Below, piece by piece: positions 43,746 to 52,836 of a stretch of 64,000 bases of DNA; position 1 is the stretch's first letter, and the number at the start of each line of letters is the position of its first letter. The DNA is taken from positions 1,364,001 through 1,428,000 of the forward strand of contig NZ_WING01000001.1 in assembly GCF_009793335.1 (NCBI RefSeq), in the 5' to 3' direction. This DNA is from Actinomadura sp. J1-007 (GTDB lineage: Bacteria > Actinomycetota > Actinomycetes > Streptosporangiales > Streptosporangiaceae). The notes under the pieces were generated by a model, which saw only the letters and a list, made by a program, of their open reading frames with translations, did not search any database and was not told the origin of the DNA. Both the position numbers and the translations under genes were made by a program.

Positions 43746-45421
43746 GTGACGCCGGCGGCCGGGCGGGCGGCGGACCCGATCGTGGACCCGGCGACGGTGC
43801 TGACCGTGTTCGTCGTGACGCTGACGCTGCTGCCCGCGCGGTACGTGCTCGGGCCGCTCGGCGCGGCGGGCACGCCCGCGGGCGTGATGGCCGTGCTGTG
43901 CCTGTTCTGGTACCTGGCCGCGATGATCAATCCGGCGACCACGCCGCTGCGCGGGCGCCAGCCGCTGCGCGCGGTGATGCTGGTCCTGCTGTGCTCGATG
44001 CTCGCCTCGTACGCGGCGGCGATGGGCCGCAACCTGCCGGCGCTGGAGACCAACGGCGCGGACCGCGGCCTGATCCTGGTGGCGGGCTGGGTCGGGATCG
44101 CGCTGCTCGCGGCGGACGGGATCACGCGCCTGGACCGCCTGGAGGACGTCCGGCGGCGGCTCGTGCTGTGCTGCACGATCGTCGGGGTGCTCGGGCTCGT
44201 GCAGTTCTTCACCGGTCTGGACGTGGCGTCCCACCTGGCGTTCCCCGGCTTGCAGGCCAACACCGAGTTCAGCTCGGTGCTCTCGCGGGACGGCTTCAAC
44301 CGGCCGATGGCGACCGCGACGCACCCGATCGAGCTCGGCGTCGTCCTCGTGATGGCGCTGCCGCTCGCCCTGCACGGCCTGCTGTACGCGCCGAAGGGCC
44401 GCCGGGCGCGGCGCTGCCTGCCGGTCCTGGTGCTGCTGGTGACGATCCCGATGACGGTGTCGCGGTCGGCGATCCTCGGGCTGCTCGTCGTCGGCCTGGT
44501 CATGCTGCCGGTGTGGCCGGGACGGCTGCGGTTCTGGTCCCTGGTGGTCGGCGGCGCCGGGACGGTGGTCATGTCGGCGGCCGTGCCGGGCCTCATCGGG
44601 ACGGTCTCCAAGCTGGTGCTCAACATCGGCTCCGACTCCAGCACCACGGCGCGCACCGACGACTACACGGCGGTCGCGCGGTCGGTCCACGACCGGCCGC
44701 TGTTCGGGCAGGGTTTCGGCACGTACCTGCCGAGGGTGTACCGGATCCTCGACAACCAGTACCTCGGCTCGCTGGTCGAGACCGGCCTGGTCGGGCTGGC
44801 GGCGCTGCTCGCGGTGATGCTGGGCGGCTGGTTCCTGGCGCGCGGGGCGCGGCGCGCGTCCCGCGACCCCGAGACCCGGCACCTCGCGCAGTGCCTCGCG
44901 GCGTCGGTGGCGGTCGCGGCGTTCGCCTACGGGACGTTCGACGCGTTCAGCTTCCCGATGGCCGCGAACCTGACGTTCCTGCTGGTCGGCTGCGGCGCCG
45001 CACTGTGGCGCCTGGCCCGCGAGTCACCCGAGGTGTCGTCCGGCGCCCCCGCGCGGAGGCGAACGAGGCGACCGGTGCGAGCGGCGTGGAGGGCGCGAAC
45101 GGGCCGAGCGGCGCGGGCAGGCGGGACGGCGGGAACGGGGCGAGCGACGCGAACGGGTCGGACGGCGCGAGCGGGCGGGACGGCGGGAACGGGGCGAGCG
45201 ACGCGAACGGGTCGGACGGCGCGAGCGGGCGGGACGGCGGGAACGGCGCGGGGCGCGGCCGGAGCGCGGGCGAGGACCGGCGCGGCGACCGAGGCGAGGA
45301 CCGGCACGGCGACCGGGGCGGGGACCGGGCGGACCTGGTGGTCAGGGGCGTACGGGCTTGCCGTCGTCCCAGACGTTGGAGCGCCAGACGTTGCCGCGTC
45401 CGGACGGGTCGAAGGAGGTGA
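43746..45421 (+). CDS. O-antigen ligase/polymerase family protein (Wzy-like), apparent frameshift
   Basis: About twelve membrane helices. The O-antigen ligase domain shows VSRSAILGLLVVGLVMLPV, ARTDDYTAVARSVHDRPLFGQGFGTYLP and NQYLGSLVETGLVGL, so it probably polymerises or ligates lipid-linked glycan outside the membrane. The starting frame runs without stop far into the antisense of the next gene, whereas the neighbouring frame after 45050 has typical codon use and ends at 45421. Adding one C to the C5 run at 45046-45050 gives a 558-aa protein with a tail rich in G, N, D, S and A, including two 18-aa repeats. Confidence 0.75.
45125..45232 (+). repeat. Two exact 54-bp tandem repeats in Wzy tail
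   Basis: 45125-45178 and 45179-45232 are identical 54-mers, and a partial third copy begins at 45233. In the frame with good codon use each copy encodes 18 residues (DGGNGASDANGSDGASGR). Confidence 0.85.
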
Positions 45422-46319
45422 CGGGGCCGTAGAAGCCGCCCTTCTTGAAGTATCTCCGGCTGAACACGTTGCCGATGACCTTGATGTCGGTCGGCCTGCC
45501 GTACTTGCCCTTCCCGCCGTACACCGCGTACCCGCCGCCGGCCAGGTAGTTGCGCTGGATCGTCGCGTGGTGGGCGCGGCCGAAGTCCTGCCAGAGCGCG
45601 ATCGCGGCGGTCTGGCCGAGCGGGTTGAGGATGACGTTGTGCCTGATCACCAGGCTCTGCCCGGCCGCCGGGCCGGACGGGGACGCGATCGCGTCGTTGT
45701 GGTCGCCGGGGAAGTGCTTGAGCTTCATGATCAGCGAGTTCTCGATCAGCCCGTGCGGGGTGACCACGCCCTCGCTGACGGTGTGGATGCGCGCGCCGCG
45801 GACGGTGAGCGCGCCGCCGAAGTTCAGCACGGCCTTCTGCGACCGGACCTTCGGCGTGCCGTTGATCTCGGTCCGCTCGATCCGCAGCCCGCCGTACCCC
45901 TGCCGCTGGATGACCACCCAGTCGCCGCCCGCGCCGACGACGTGGGTGTTCCGTACGGTCACGTTGTTGGCCTGCACGTTGATCTCGCCGTGGACCTCCT
46001 TGCCGTCCACGATCGCGCCGTCCCTGCGGATGGTCAGCGGCCCGGTGCGGGTCAGCCTGCGCCCCGCCGGGACGCCGGTCGTCGAGTAGTTGGGCCAGGC
46101 CGCCTGCGCGCCCTCCCCGCCGGACGTCGAGGCGCTCTTGCGGTCGAGGTCGAGTTTCAGCGGCGGCGCGCCCGTCGGCTGGACGTCGGCGGGCGTGGGG
46201 GTCACGATGCGTGACGGCGTGCCGGTGCTCCCCTGCGTTGCCGCCTCCCTGCCGTCGCCGCCGCAGGCGGTGAGCGCCGCCCCGGCGAGAGCGAGCGCCA
46301 GCACGGTGCGCGTGTACAT
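45342..46319 (-). CDS. Right-handed beta-helix lipoprotein
   Basis: 325 aa. Signal peptide with lipobox LTAC at residue 19. Parallel beta-helix rungs are evident: GAIVDGKEVHGEINVQANNVTVRNTHVVG, GGLRIERTEINGTP, GLIENSLIMKLKHFPGDHNDAI, SLVIRHNVILNP, IKVIGNVFSRR. Such folds are found in polysaccharide lyases, epimerases and adhesins; the conserved FPGDHNDAI is reminiscent of the active-site side of the family. It may modify or bind the locus's polymer. GGAGG precedes ATG 46319. Its 3' end overlaps the Wzy tail by about 80 bp, convergently. Confidence 0.82.
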   Translation of the reverse strand: MYTRTVLALALAGAALTACGGDGREAATQGSTGTPSRIVTPTPADVQPTGAPPLKLDLDRKSASTSGGEGAQAAWPNYSTTGVPAGRRLTRTGPLTIRRDGAIVDGKEVHGEINVQANNVTVRNTHVVGAGGDWVVIQRQGYGGLRIERTEINGTPKVRSQKAVLNFGGALTVRGARIHTVSEGVVTPHGLIENSLIMKLKHFPGDHNDAIASPSGPAAGQSLVIRHNVILNPLGQTAAIALWQDFGRAHHATIQRNYLAGGGYAVYGGKGKYGRPTDIKVIGNVFSRRYFKKGGFYGPVTSFDPSGRGNVWRSNVWDDGKPVRP

Positions 46320-46745
46320 GCGATGCCTCCGAGCGCCTGTCTCCCCGGCCGGGAGCGACGGGCCCGAGTCTGCCATTTCCCTTTTGTCGATATTCCCCAT
46401 TGGCCGCGTTAGGCCAGAATGGTCAGAACGGCCACTCCCTCCCCACCGCCGAATGCGCACGCCCGCCTCCCGGCGCGCGGGAAGATCGTCCGGAATTCCG
46501 GCCGGTCGGCGCCGCCGCCGGCGAACCCGCGGCGGTATGGCGGGCGGGAGGACGCTCCAGAGAGCACAGGTCGGCTCCGGATGCTTGTCACCTGCGGCCG
46601 TAGTGGCCCGGCCGCTCAAGGTCTAGCCTCCGCTACGCCGGTTCTGAAGTCCCCTTCACTTCGGGTCCGGCGGGCATCCCCGACCTCCCGCGCGAGCACC
46701 CCCGGCCCCGCGCGGGCCCCGACCTCCCCCGCCCCTGGAGCCCCC
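46320..46745. other. Divergent promoter region, no gene seen
   Basis: 426 bp between the divergent beta-helix lipoprotein and serine hydrolase genes. It holds an imperfect inverted repeat CCATTGGCC/GGCCAGAATGG (46397-46422) in a locally AT-richer segment. Open frames here are short and composition-driven. Confidence 0.5.
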
Positions 46746-47864
46746 ATGCGCCGCAGATCCCTGTCCCTGGCCGTGGCCGCCGCGCTGACCATCGGCGTCG
46801 CCGCCCCCGCGCCCGCCGCGTTAGCCGCCCCGCGCCCGGCCCCGTCCGCGCCGCCCGCGTCCGCCTCGTCGATCGCCTCGATGCTGCCGGGGTTCGACGA
46901 GCTGAAGCCGTCCGCCACCCCGGCCGCGCTCACCGAGGCGCCCCGCGATCTGGACGTCACCTACACCGTCAACGGCCAGACCCGCACCCTCAAGGACTTC
47001 CTGAACCGCTCGGCGCAGGGCTTCGTCGTGCTGGACGGCAGCAAGATCGTCAAGGAGTGGTACGCCGCCGGCTACTCCAAGAACAGCCTGTTCCAGTCGT
47101 GGTCCATGGCCAAGTCGTACACCTCCGACGTGATCGGGATCGCCCTCGCCGAAGGCAAGATCGGCTCGCTGGACGACACCGTGGCCGAGTACCTGCCCGA
47201 GCTGGCCAAGTCCGGCTACGGGGACGTGTCGCTGCGGAACCTGCTGCGCATGTCGTCCGGGATCGAGTGGAACGAGCCCGTGGACGACGTCCCGCTGCAC
47301 GTGTCGGTCAGCATGGGCTGGGCGTCCACGCTCCAGCTCGCGTCGTACCGCAAGCGCGGCTGGGAGCCCGGCAGCAGGTTCAACTACACGAGCATGAACT
47401 CCGCCGTCCTGGCGCTCGTCCTCCAGAAGGCCACCGGCGTGCCGTACTACAAGTACGTGCAGGACAAGATCTGGGGCCCGGCCGGGATGGCGTCCACCGC
47501 CTACGTCGGCAACGACGGGCACGGCGACGGCCTCGGCTACTGCTGCGTCTACGCCAACGACCGCGACTTCGCCCGCTTCGGCAAGATGATGCTGAACGGC
47601 GGCAAGGTGGACGGCCGCCAGGTCGTCCCCGCCTCCTGGATCGAGCAGGCGACCGCCCCCTCCCCCGCGAACCCCGGCTACGGCCTGCACTGGTGGCTCG
47701 ACGGGTCGAACGGCTACTACGCCAGCGGCCTCGGCGGCCAGAGCATCTACGTCTCCACCAAGCACGACGTGGTCATCGTCAAGAGCACGTTCCTCAACCT
47801 GGACGAGAGCGAGACCCTCCCCGCCTTCCGCGCCGTAGCCGCCGAGGTAGCCCGCACCCGCTGA
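46746..47864 (+). CDS. Secreted serine hydrolase (beta-lactamase/DD-peptidase fold)
   Basis: 372 aa. A Sec signal peptide (AAALTIGVAAPAPAALAAP) is followed by the class C-like fold: nucleophile S120-M-A-K123 in QSWSMAKSYTS, NYTSMNSAVLALVLQKATG (YxN-like) and YGLHWWLDGSNGYYASGLGGQ (third motif). Related 'serine hydrolase' enzymes cleave esters, 6-aminohexanoate oligomers or D-amino peptides. GYCCVYANDRDFARFGKMML is typical of the 6-aminohexanoate-dimer hydrolase (NylB)-like subgroup. Extracellular by prediction; substrate unknown. Confidence 0.88.
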   Translation: MRRRSLSLAVAAALTIGVAAPAPAALAAPRPAPSAPPASASSIASMLPGFDELKPSATPAALTEAPRDLDVTYTVNGQTRTLKDFLNRSAQGFVVLDGSKIVKEWYAAGYSKNSLFQSWSMAKSYTSDVIGIALAEGKIGSLDDTVAEYLPELAKSGYGDVSLRNLLRMSSGIEWNEPVDDVPLHVSVSMGWASTLQLASYRKRGWEPGSRFNYTSMNSAVLALVLQKATGVPYYKYVQDKIWGPAGMASTAYVGNDGHGDGLGYCCVYANDRDFARFGKMMLNGGKVDGRQVVPASWIEQATAPSPANPGYGLHWWLDGSNGYYASGLGGQSIYVSTKHDVVIVKSTFLNLDESETLPAFRAVAAEVARTR

Positions 47865-48520
47865 CCCTCCCCTCCCTCCCCCTCCCCGTCCCCCGCCTCG
47901 CGCCCCTAGCCCCAGGACACGGCGCTTTCCCGGAGGCTCGGCTTCCACCTGGGACACACCCCTTGCCCAGGCAAGCCCTTACCCGGGCCTACCCCTTACC
48001 CCGGCCAGGGGCGGGGAGGCGCCCTTGCCCTGGCACGCCCTTTGCCCGGACTGCCCTCACGCGGACCAGGGGCGGGAACGCGCCCTCACGCGGACCAGGG
48101 CGGGGAGGCGCCCTCACGCGGACCAGAGGCGGGAACGCGCCCTTACGCGGGCCGGGGGCGGGGACGCGCTATGACGGCCTGACGCGCGGGAGATCCCGCG
48201 CGTCTCCTCAAATCGCCGCCACCAGCAAGCCCGCCCCAGGCCCTGCTGAACGCACCCCGCGCCCCGGCCCCCGGGCGCTGGTGAACGCACCTCGAGCCCC
48301 AGGCCCTGCTGAACGCACCCGCGCCCCGTTCGGCCTGGCCGCCCCCGCGCATCGCGGGGGCGGCTGAGTAGGGCCTGGCGCGGGGGGGCGGGCGGGCGAG
48401 ATACGAAGGATTCTCGCGCTGGTATGACCGTGCGTAACCCTTACGCGTAGGGGGCTTTGCCCTGTCTTACCGCTGGTGACGTGGTTTGGACCGCGCTTGG
48501 GGGAAATATGGGAGGAGATG
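47865..48520. other. Gene-free GC-rich repeat stretch
   Basis: No convincing gene. It contains the repeats at 48053-48170 and two copies of a GGCCCTGCTGAACGCACC element (near 48238 and 48301, with a variant near 48275). Open frames on both strands reflect composition. The AT-richer part from about 48400 begins the promoter/leader of the CHAP gene. Confidence 0.6.
48053..48170. repeat. Four approximately 29-bp tandem repeats
   Basis: Units begin GCCCTCACGCGGACCAG at 48053, 48082 and 48110, and GCCCTTACGCGGGCC at 48139 (spacings 29, 28, 29), alternating with GGGGCGGGAACGC or GGGCGGGGAGGC. Confidence 0.75.
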
Positions 48521-48790
48521 GGGTCGTTACAACCCGTGACGGCAGCGAGAACAGGCCGTCCGCGGCGCCCACTCCCCATCTGAGCGTGAGGGGCGCGACC
48601 TGATCACCAAGACGCCCTCCTTCCGGGGCCGTCTGTCCGCCTGACCCACACCCCTCACCGAGTGTGTGGAGCCGGAAACCCAGCGCCACCAGGGCTCACC
48701 CCCCTTCGGGGAGCGGTGCGGCCCGCCCGGGCCCCGAGCCTGGAGCGCGCCGGCCGGTAGGCGGACCGAGCAACCAGGAGCAGCCTTCTC
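48521..48790 (+). promoter_or_regulatory. Long structured 5' leader of CHAP hydrolase, possible ydaO-type c-di-AMP riboswitch
   Basis: About 270 nt precede ATG 48791 with several stems, including CACCCCCCTTCGGGGAG-like and GGCCGGTAGGCGG. Elements GGAGCCGGAAACCC, a GGGG-containing central stem and CCGGTAGGCGG near the end resemble, in order, parts of the ydaO aptamer that often precedes cell-wall hydrolase genes in actinobacteria. The canonical ACAGCTAACC box is not clear, so this is a tentative assignment. Confidence 0.35.
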
Positions 48791-49495
48791 ATGTTCGTTC
48801 GCACCACTGACACCACCAAGCGCTTGGGTACCCGTCTCGCGACCGCTTCGGTCCTCTCGTTCGCCGGCCTCGCCGGTGCGGCGGGGCTCGCCCAGGCCGC
48901 GCACGCCGACGCCAAGCCCGTGGCGGGCAAGCCCGCCGTGAGCAAGGTGGCGGCCGGCAAGCCCGCCGACGCCAAGCCCGTCGGGAGCGAGGCCGCCAAG
49001 GCCGGCGCCCAGGGCGGCCGCGCCCAGGACGTCATCAAGCTGGCCCGCACGCAGGTGGGCATCAGCGAGGACGGTTCGGGCAACACCAAGTTCAACGAGT
49101 GGTACGCCGGGTCCGACCTCGGCAAGGCCAACGCCAAGCGGGCCGGCGCGTCCAGCGCCGACGTCTACAAGGGCCAGTCCTGGTGCGACATGTTCGTCAC
49201 CTGGCTCGGCCAGGAGACCGGGGCCAAGGGCATGGGCTCGGACGCCTACACCGTCGACCACGCCCAGTGGTTCAAGGACCACGGCCGGTTCGGCGACAAG
49301 GCCAAGCCCGGCGCCGTGGTGTTCTTCGCCTGGGGCGGCGGCGGCATCTCCGACATCGACCACGTCGGGATCGTCGTCAAGGACAACGGCGACGGCACCA
49401 TCAAGACCATCGAGGGCAACACCGGCGACGCGGTGAAGCAGAAGGTCCGTCCGACCTCGCAGGTCGCGGGCTACGGTTACCCGCAGTACCGGTGA
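48791..49495 (+). CDS. Secreted CHAP-domain peptidoglycan hydrolase
   Basis: 234 aa. Signal peptide (LATASVLSFAGLAGAAGLAQAAHA, cleaved about residue 38), an Ala/Lys/Pro linker with AAGKPADAKPV-type repeats, then a CHAP domain (78-234). Catalytic residues: Cys132 in SWCDMFVTWLG, His191 in DHVGIVV, and Glu208/Asn210 in IEGNTG. CHAP enzymes cleave peptidoglycan as amidases or endopeptidases. AGGAG lies upstream of the ATG. The long leader suggests riboswitch or growth-phase control. A strong terminator follows. Confidence 0.92.
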   Translation: MFVRTTDTTKRLGTRLATASVLSFAGLAGAAGLAQAAHADAKPVAGKPAVSKVAAGKPADAKPVGSEAAKAGAQGGRAQDVIKLARTQVGISEDGSGNTKFNEWYAGSDLGKANAKRAGASSADVYKGQSWCDMFVTWLGQETGAKGMGSDAYTVDHAQWFKDHGRFGDKAKPGAVVFFAWGGGGISDIDHVGIVVKDNGDGTIKTIEGNTGDAVKQKVRPTSQVAGYGYPQYR

Positions 49496-49524
49496 CCCTG
49501 CGCCCCGTCCCCCCCGGGGCCTCA

Positions 49525-49562
49525 CGAAAGCGGCGGCATCCAACCGGATGCCGCCGCTTTCG
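49525..49562 (+). terminator. Strong hairpin terminator after CHAP gene
   Basis: Perfect 16-bp arms GAAAGCGGCGGCATCC (49526-49541) and GGATGCCGCCGCTTTC (49546-49561) with an AACC loop; a C:G pair extends the stem by one. Confidence 0.9.
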
Positions 49563-49791
49563 CATGTCCAGCCCCCGGCAACGCCGAACGGCGTGCCCAG
49601 ACGGCCCTGGGACGGGGCCGTCGCGGCGCGCGCCTGGGGACGGAGGCCGCCCGGCGTCCGGGCCATAGGGGGGCCATGATTCGGCCCAGGACCCGTTCGG
49701 CGGGCTCGTCGCGCTGGGCCTTCCGGCTCCGCGGGCAGGAGACTCGTGCTGCCGGGCGCGGAGGAGGGGAAGCGCCGGCGGAAGGGGAGGC

Positions 49792-51222
49792 ATGGTCAAG
49801 GGGCGCGTTCGGCATGGGCTGCGCCGCCTGCTGGGACGCGCCGAGGAGGCCGCCCCGGCGGAGGACCCGTCGCTGGTGGGACTGCTGACCGGGAGCCGGT
49901 TCGAGGGGCTGCCGCCGCAGCGCGAGTCGCTCGACCCCCGGCAGACGCGGGCGACGATGGAGTTCCTCCTCGATCTGGGCGAGCAGATGTTCATCGCCGG
50001 GTCCGAGACCCGTTCGATCGAGACCGGGCTGATCGCCGTCGCCGCCACGTTCGGGCTCGGGCCGATCGAGCTGGTCATCGCCGGGCGCACCGTCCACCTC
50101 CAGTACGCCCCGCCGGGCCGCACGCCGGTGGTGATGCTGAAGGTCGCGCGCACCGAGGAGGGCCGGGACCTGCGGCGGATGCACGCCATCTACCGCCTGG
50201 TGGACGACATCACCAAGGGCAGGCTCGACCGCCGCGACGCGAGCCGGGAGCTGGACCGGATCAGGCGGCTCGCGCCCGTGTGGCCGTGGTGGGCCATGCT
50301 GGCGGGCAGCACGGTCCTCGCCGCGTCCATCAGCCTCCAGGCGCACGGCACCCTGCCCGGGACGCTCGCGGCGATGGCCGTCCTCGTGATCAGCAACCGG
50401 CTCGGCTGGGCGCTGCCGCGGGGCGGCATCCCGAGCTACTACGTGACGTTCGTGCAGGCGGCGGTGGTCGTCGGGCTGGGCGTGCTCGCGCTGGAGGGCG
50501 GGCTCGTCCAGGGCCAGACCGCCGCGAGCACGACCGCCGCCAATCTGGTGCTGCTGCTGCCGACGCTGTCGATCGTGTCCCTCGCGCAGGACGCGATCAC
50601 GGGCTTCGAGCTCACCGCGGCGTCGCGCCTGATCAGGGTCGTGCTGGCCTTCGTCTCGCTGAGCGCGGCGGTCGGCGCGGTCGGCGTCCTCGCGAGCGAT
50701 TCGCACGCGATCGGCAACACCCAGCAGGCCCAGTTCGTCGGGCTCCCCGTGCTGCTCGCCCTGCTGGCGGCGGCCGTCGGGTCCGCCGCCAACGGGATCG
50801 CGATGGGCGGCGTGGCCCGGCTGATCCCGTTCGCGTCGCTGATGGGCGTGCTCGCGATGGGCGTACGGCTCACCGGGGCGGGCATCCTCCACCTGCCGCC
50901 GCCGATGGCCGTCCTGCTGGCCGCGATCGTGCTCGGCACGGTCGCCGGGCAGCTCAGCCCGTGGCTGCGCATCCCCGCGGCGGCCCTGGTCACCCCCGGC
51001 GTCACCGGCGCGCTGCTCCCGGCCTCGTCGGTCTACCGGAGCCTCTCGGACTACACCGCGGGCGCGCCGGGCGCGGGACGGGGACTGCTGAGCGCCCTCG
51101 TCACCACGGCGGCGATCGGCGCGGGCGTCGTCCTCGGCAACATCCTGGGCGCGAAGACCGAGGCCAAGGTGGACGGTCAGCACGGACACGACCGCAAGCA
51201 CACCCCCGTCCCCCACCGCTGA
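49792..51222 (+). CDS. Threonine/serine exporter family protein (ThrE-like)
   Basis: 476 aa. The N-terminal cytoplasmic/amphipathic ThrE domain (MEFLLDLGEQMFIAGSETRSIETGLIAVAATFG ... VVMLKVARTEEGRDL) is followed by about ten membrane helices in two sets (residues 160-320 and 325-455, the second like a ThrE_2 domain: LVTPGVTGALLPASSVYRSL). Family members export threonine and serine or small peptides by proton motive force. The stretch before ATG 49792 (GGAAGGGGAGGC) is a good ribosome site. Confidence 0.9.
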   Translation: MVKGRVRHGLRRLLGRAEEAAPAEDPSLVGLLTGSRFEGLPPQRESLDPRQTRATMEFLLDLGEQMFIAGSETRSIETGLIAVAATFGLGPIELVIAGRTVHLQYAPPGRTPVVMLKVARTEEGRDLRRMHAIYRLVDDITKGRLDRRDASRELDRIRRLAPVWPWWAMLAGSTVLAASISLQAHGTLPGTLAAMAVLVISNRLGWALPRGGIPSYYVTFVQAAVVVGLGVLALEGGLVQGQTAASTTAANLVLLLPTLSIVSLAQDAITGFELTAASRLIRVVLAFVSLSAAVGAVGVLASDSHAIGNTQQAQFVGLPVLLALLAAAVGSAANGIAMGGVARLIPFASLMGVLAMGVRLTGAGILHLPPPMAVLLAAIVLGTVAGQLSPWLRIPAAALVTPGVTGALLPASSVYRSLSDYTAGAPGAGRGLLSALVTTAAIGAGVVLGNILGAKTEAKVDGQHGHDRKHTPVPHR

Positions 51223-51255
51223 CCCCACAACGCCCCCGGCAACGCTCCCGTCCCG

Positions 51256-51651
51256 CTAGTCCGGCGCCCGGGTCGGCTCCAGCTCGGCGAACACGACCTT
51301 GCCCCGTTCGGCCAGCGGACGCGTGCCCCACCGCCGCACTAGCGCGCCCATCAACAGCAGCCCCCGCCCGGACTCCCGCGTGAGGTCGAACGGGCGCGCC
51401 ACGGGCAGCGCGTCGGAGCGGTCCCACGCCTCCAGTACGGGGCACCCGTCCTCGCGTCGATAAACGCGAACGACGACCGGATCGCCCTCGGCCGACCCGT
51501 GCTTGATCGCGTTGGTGGCCAACTCAGTGACGACCGTTCTCGCGATGTGGTCTTCGAGCCCCCAATCGCCGAACACGAGGGCGGCGAAATCGCGCACCTG
51601 TTTGATCGCCTGCGGATGAGCCTTGATCACGATGGTCGCGGGCTCCGGCAC
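51256..51651 (-). CDS. RsbW-like anti-sigma ATP-binding protein
   Basis: 131 aa HATPase_c domain. N box: RTVVTELATNAIKHGSAEG; G1 region: LEAWDRS; G2 region: SGRGLLLMGALV. These small kinases act as anti-sigma factors or partner-switch regulators. GGAGGTGAT precedes GTG 51651, a near-perfect anti-Shine-Dalgarno match. It is divergent from an XRE gene followed by DUF397, the three-gene layout of AbaA/WhiJ/BldB-type developmental modules in actinomycetes. Confidence 0.9.
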   Translation of the reverse strand: MPEPATIVIKAHPQAIKQVRDFAALVFGDWGLEDHIARTVVTELATNAIKHGSAEGDPVVVRVYRREDGCPVLEAWDRSDALPVARPFDLTRESGRGLLLMGALVRRWGTRPLAERGKVVFAELEPTRAPD

Positions 51652-51772
51652 GGGATCACCTCCGAATGTCCATTACTCCACGCACAGAATCGAGCACGAC
51701 GAGTAATGTCGAAGGTGCATCGCGAAGCCACAGCAAAGCCGGTAGCACGCGGTATCAGAGAGGTGTCCCCCC

Positions 51773-52561
51773 ATGGCTCCACGCAAGCCCACCGCCCAGA
51801 CCATCGCGTTCGGCGCCGAGGTCACCCGCCTGCGCATCGAGGCCGGACTCACGCGCCTCGAACTCGCCAAACGCGCCTGCGTGACGCGCGGCTACATCGC
51901 CCAGGTCGAGAACGGCATCACCCGCTGCCGCAAGGACTTCGCCGAACGACTCGACAAGGTGTTCTCGTCCGGAACGGCCCTCGCCGACCTCTGGGACGAC
52001 ATCCTCCGCTCCGCCGCGTACCCCAAGTTCTTCCGCGACTACCCCGCCGCCGAAGCCACCGCCGTCCTCCTCCGCGCATACCACGAGACCTTCGTCTTCG
52101 GCCTGTTCCAGACCAAGGCATACGCCCGCACGCTCCTGCTCGATGACAACGACTTCGAAGGACGAATGCGCAGGCAGGCGGTCCTGAAGTCGGAGAATCC
52201 GCCCACGATCGGCCTCGTTCTCGGCGAGGCCGCGCTGTACCGCCAGGTCGGCAGCCCGCAACTCATGCGCGAACAGCTCGACTACCTCGTGGAAGTGTCG
52301 CAGTGGGAGAACGTCACGCTGCAAATCGCACCCACGGCCCACTACCGTGGCGTGAGCGGTTCCTTCGATCTCGCCACGCAGGAGGACGGGGCAGAACTGC
52401 TCTACCTGGAAACCTCGGTGGGAGGACACACGTCGAGCGACCGGGCCGATATCTTGCACATCGTGAAGGCGTTCACGCTGTTGCAGGCACGGGCATTGAG
52501 CGCCGACGACTCCCGAGAGCTCATACGGAAGGTTGCGTTGGAGCGATGGACGGAAACGTAA
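51773..52561 (+). CDS. XRE-family regulator with DUF5753 domain
   Basis: 262 aa. HTH (residues 12-60): GAEVTRLRIEAGLTRLELAKRACVTRGYIAQVENG. The C-terminal DUF5753 domain (80-255) shows YHETFVFGLFQTKAYARTLL, LVLGEAALYRQVG and RALSADDSRELIRKVALERWTE. Proteins of this type, such as WhiJ homologues, pair with small DUF397 proteins and control differentiation or antibiotic genes. The last 16 nt overlap the DUF397 start, so they are coupled. GAGAGGTG precedes ATG 51773. Confidence 0.93.
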   Translation: MAPRKPTAQTIAFGAEVTRLRIEAGLTRLELAKRACVTRGYIAQVENGITRCRKDFAERLDKVFSSGTALADLWDDILRSAAYPKFFRDYPAAEATAVLLRAYHETFVFGLFQTKAYARTLLLDDNDFEGRMRRQAVLKSENPPTIGLVLGEAALYRQVGSPQLMREQLDYLVEVSQWENVTLQIAPTAHYRGVSGSFDLATQEDGAELLYLETSVGGHTSSDRADILHIVKAFTLLQARALSADDSRELIRKVALERWTET

Positions 52562-52728
52562 CCCAATGGCGCAAGGCGAGCAGGAGCAACGACACCGGCG
52601 GTTCGTGCGTAGAGGTAGCGACGCTGCCGCAGGGAGTCGGCGTACGAGACAGCAAGGACCCCGACGGCCCCCGCCTCCTGCTGAGCCGCGACGCGTTCCG
52701 CACACTCACCGCCAACCTCAAGCGTTAG
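52546..52728 (+). CDS. DUF397 small regulator-associated protein
   Basis: 60 aa: WRKASRSNDTGGSCVEVA, VGVRDSKDPDGPRLLLSRDAFRTL is the full DUF397 signature. DUF397 proteins are proposed to bind the preceding DUF5753 regulator and modulate it. The ATG sits inside the last codons of the XRE gene (CGATGGACG). Intact. Confidence 0.93.
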   Translation: MDGNVTQWRKASRSNDTGGSCVEVATLPQGVGVRDSKDPDGPRLLLSRDAFRTLTANLKR

Positions 52729-52836
52729 CGAGCGTCTGGGTACGAGCTTCCGTGTAGCCGACCGCGCGCAAGGGTCGGCGTCGTTGGGTCGCGTCCGAGC
52801 AATGGGCGAGAAAGTGAACCCACGGACGGTGTCCCC

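Noticed and set aside
45051..46214. Long continuation of the O-antigen-ligase frame to 46214
   Set aside because: It is antisense to the well-supported beta-helix lipoprotein and has Arg/Thr-rich shadow composition; the neighbouring frame after 45050 has proper codon use.
46419..46745. Upstream extension of the serine hydrolase
   Set aside because: The signal peptide must be N-terminal; ATG 46746 begins MRRRSLSLAV, and the upstream frame is low-complexity.
47057..48367. Plus-strand 436-codon open frame overlapping the serine hydrolase
   Set aside because: It is an out-of-frame shadow that extends into GC-rich repeats; Arg/Pro-rich with no motif.
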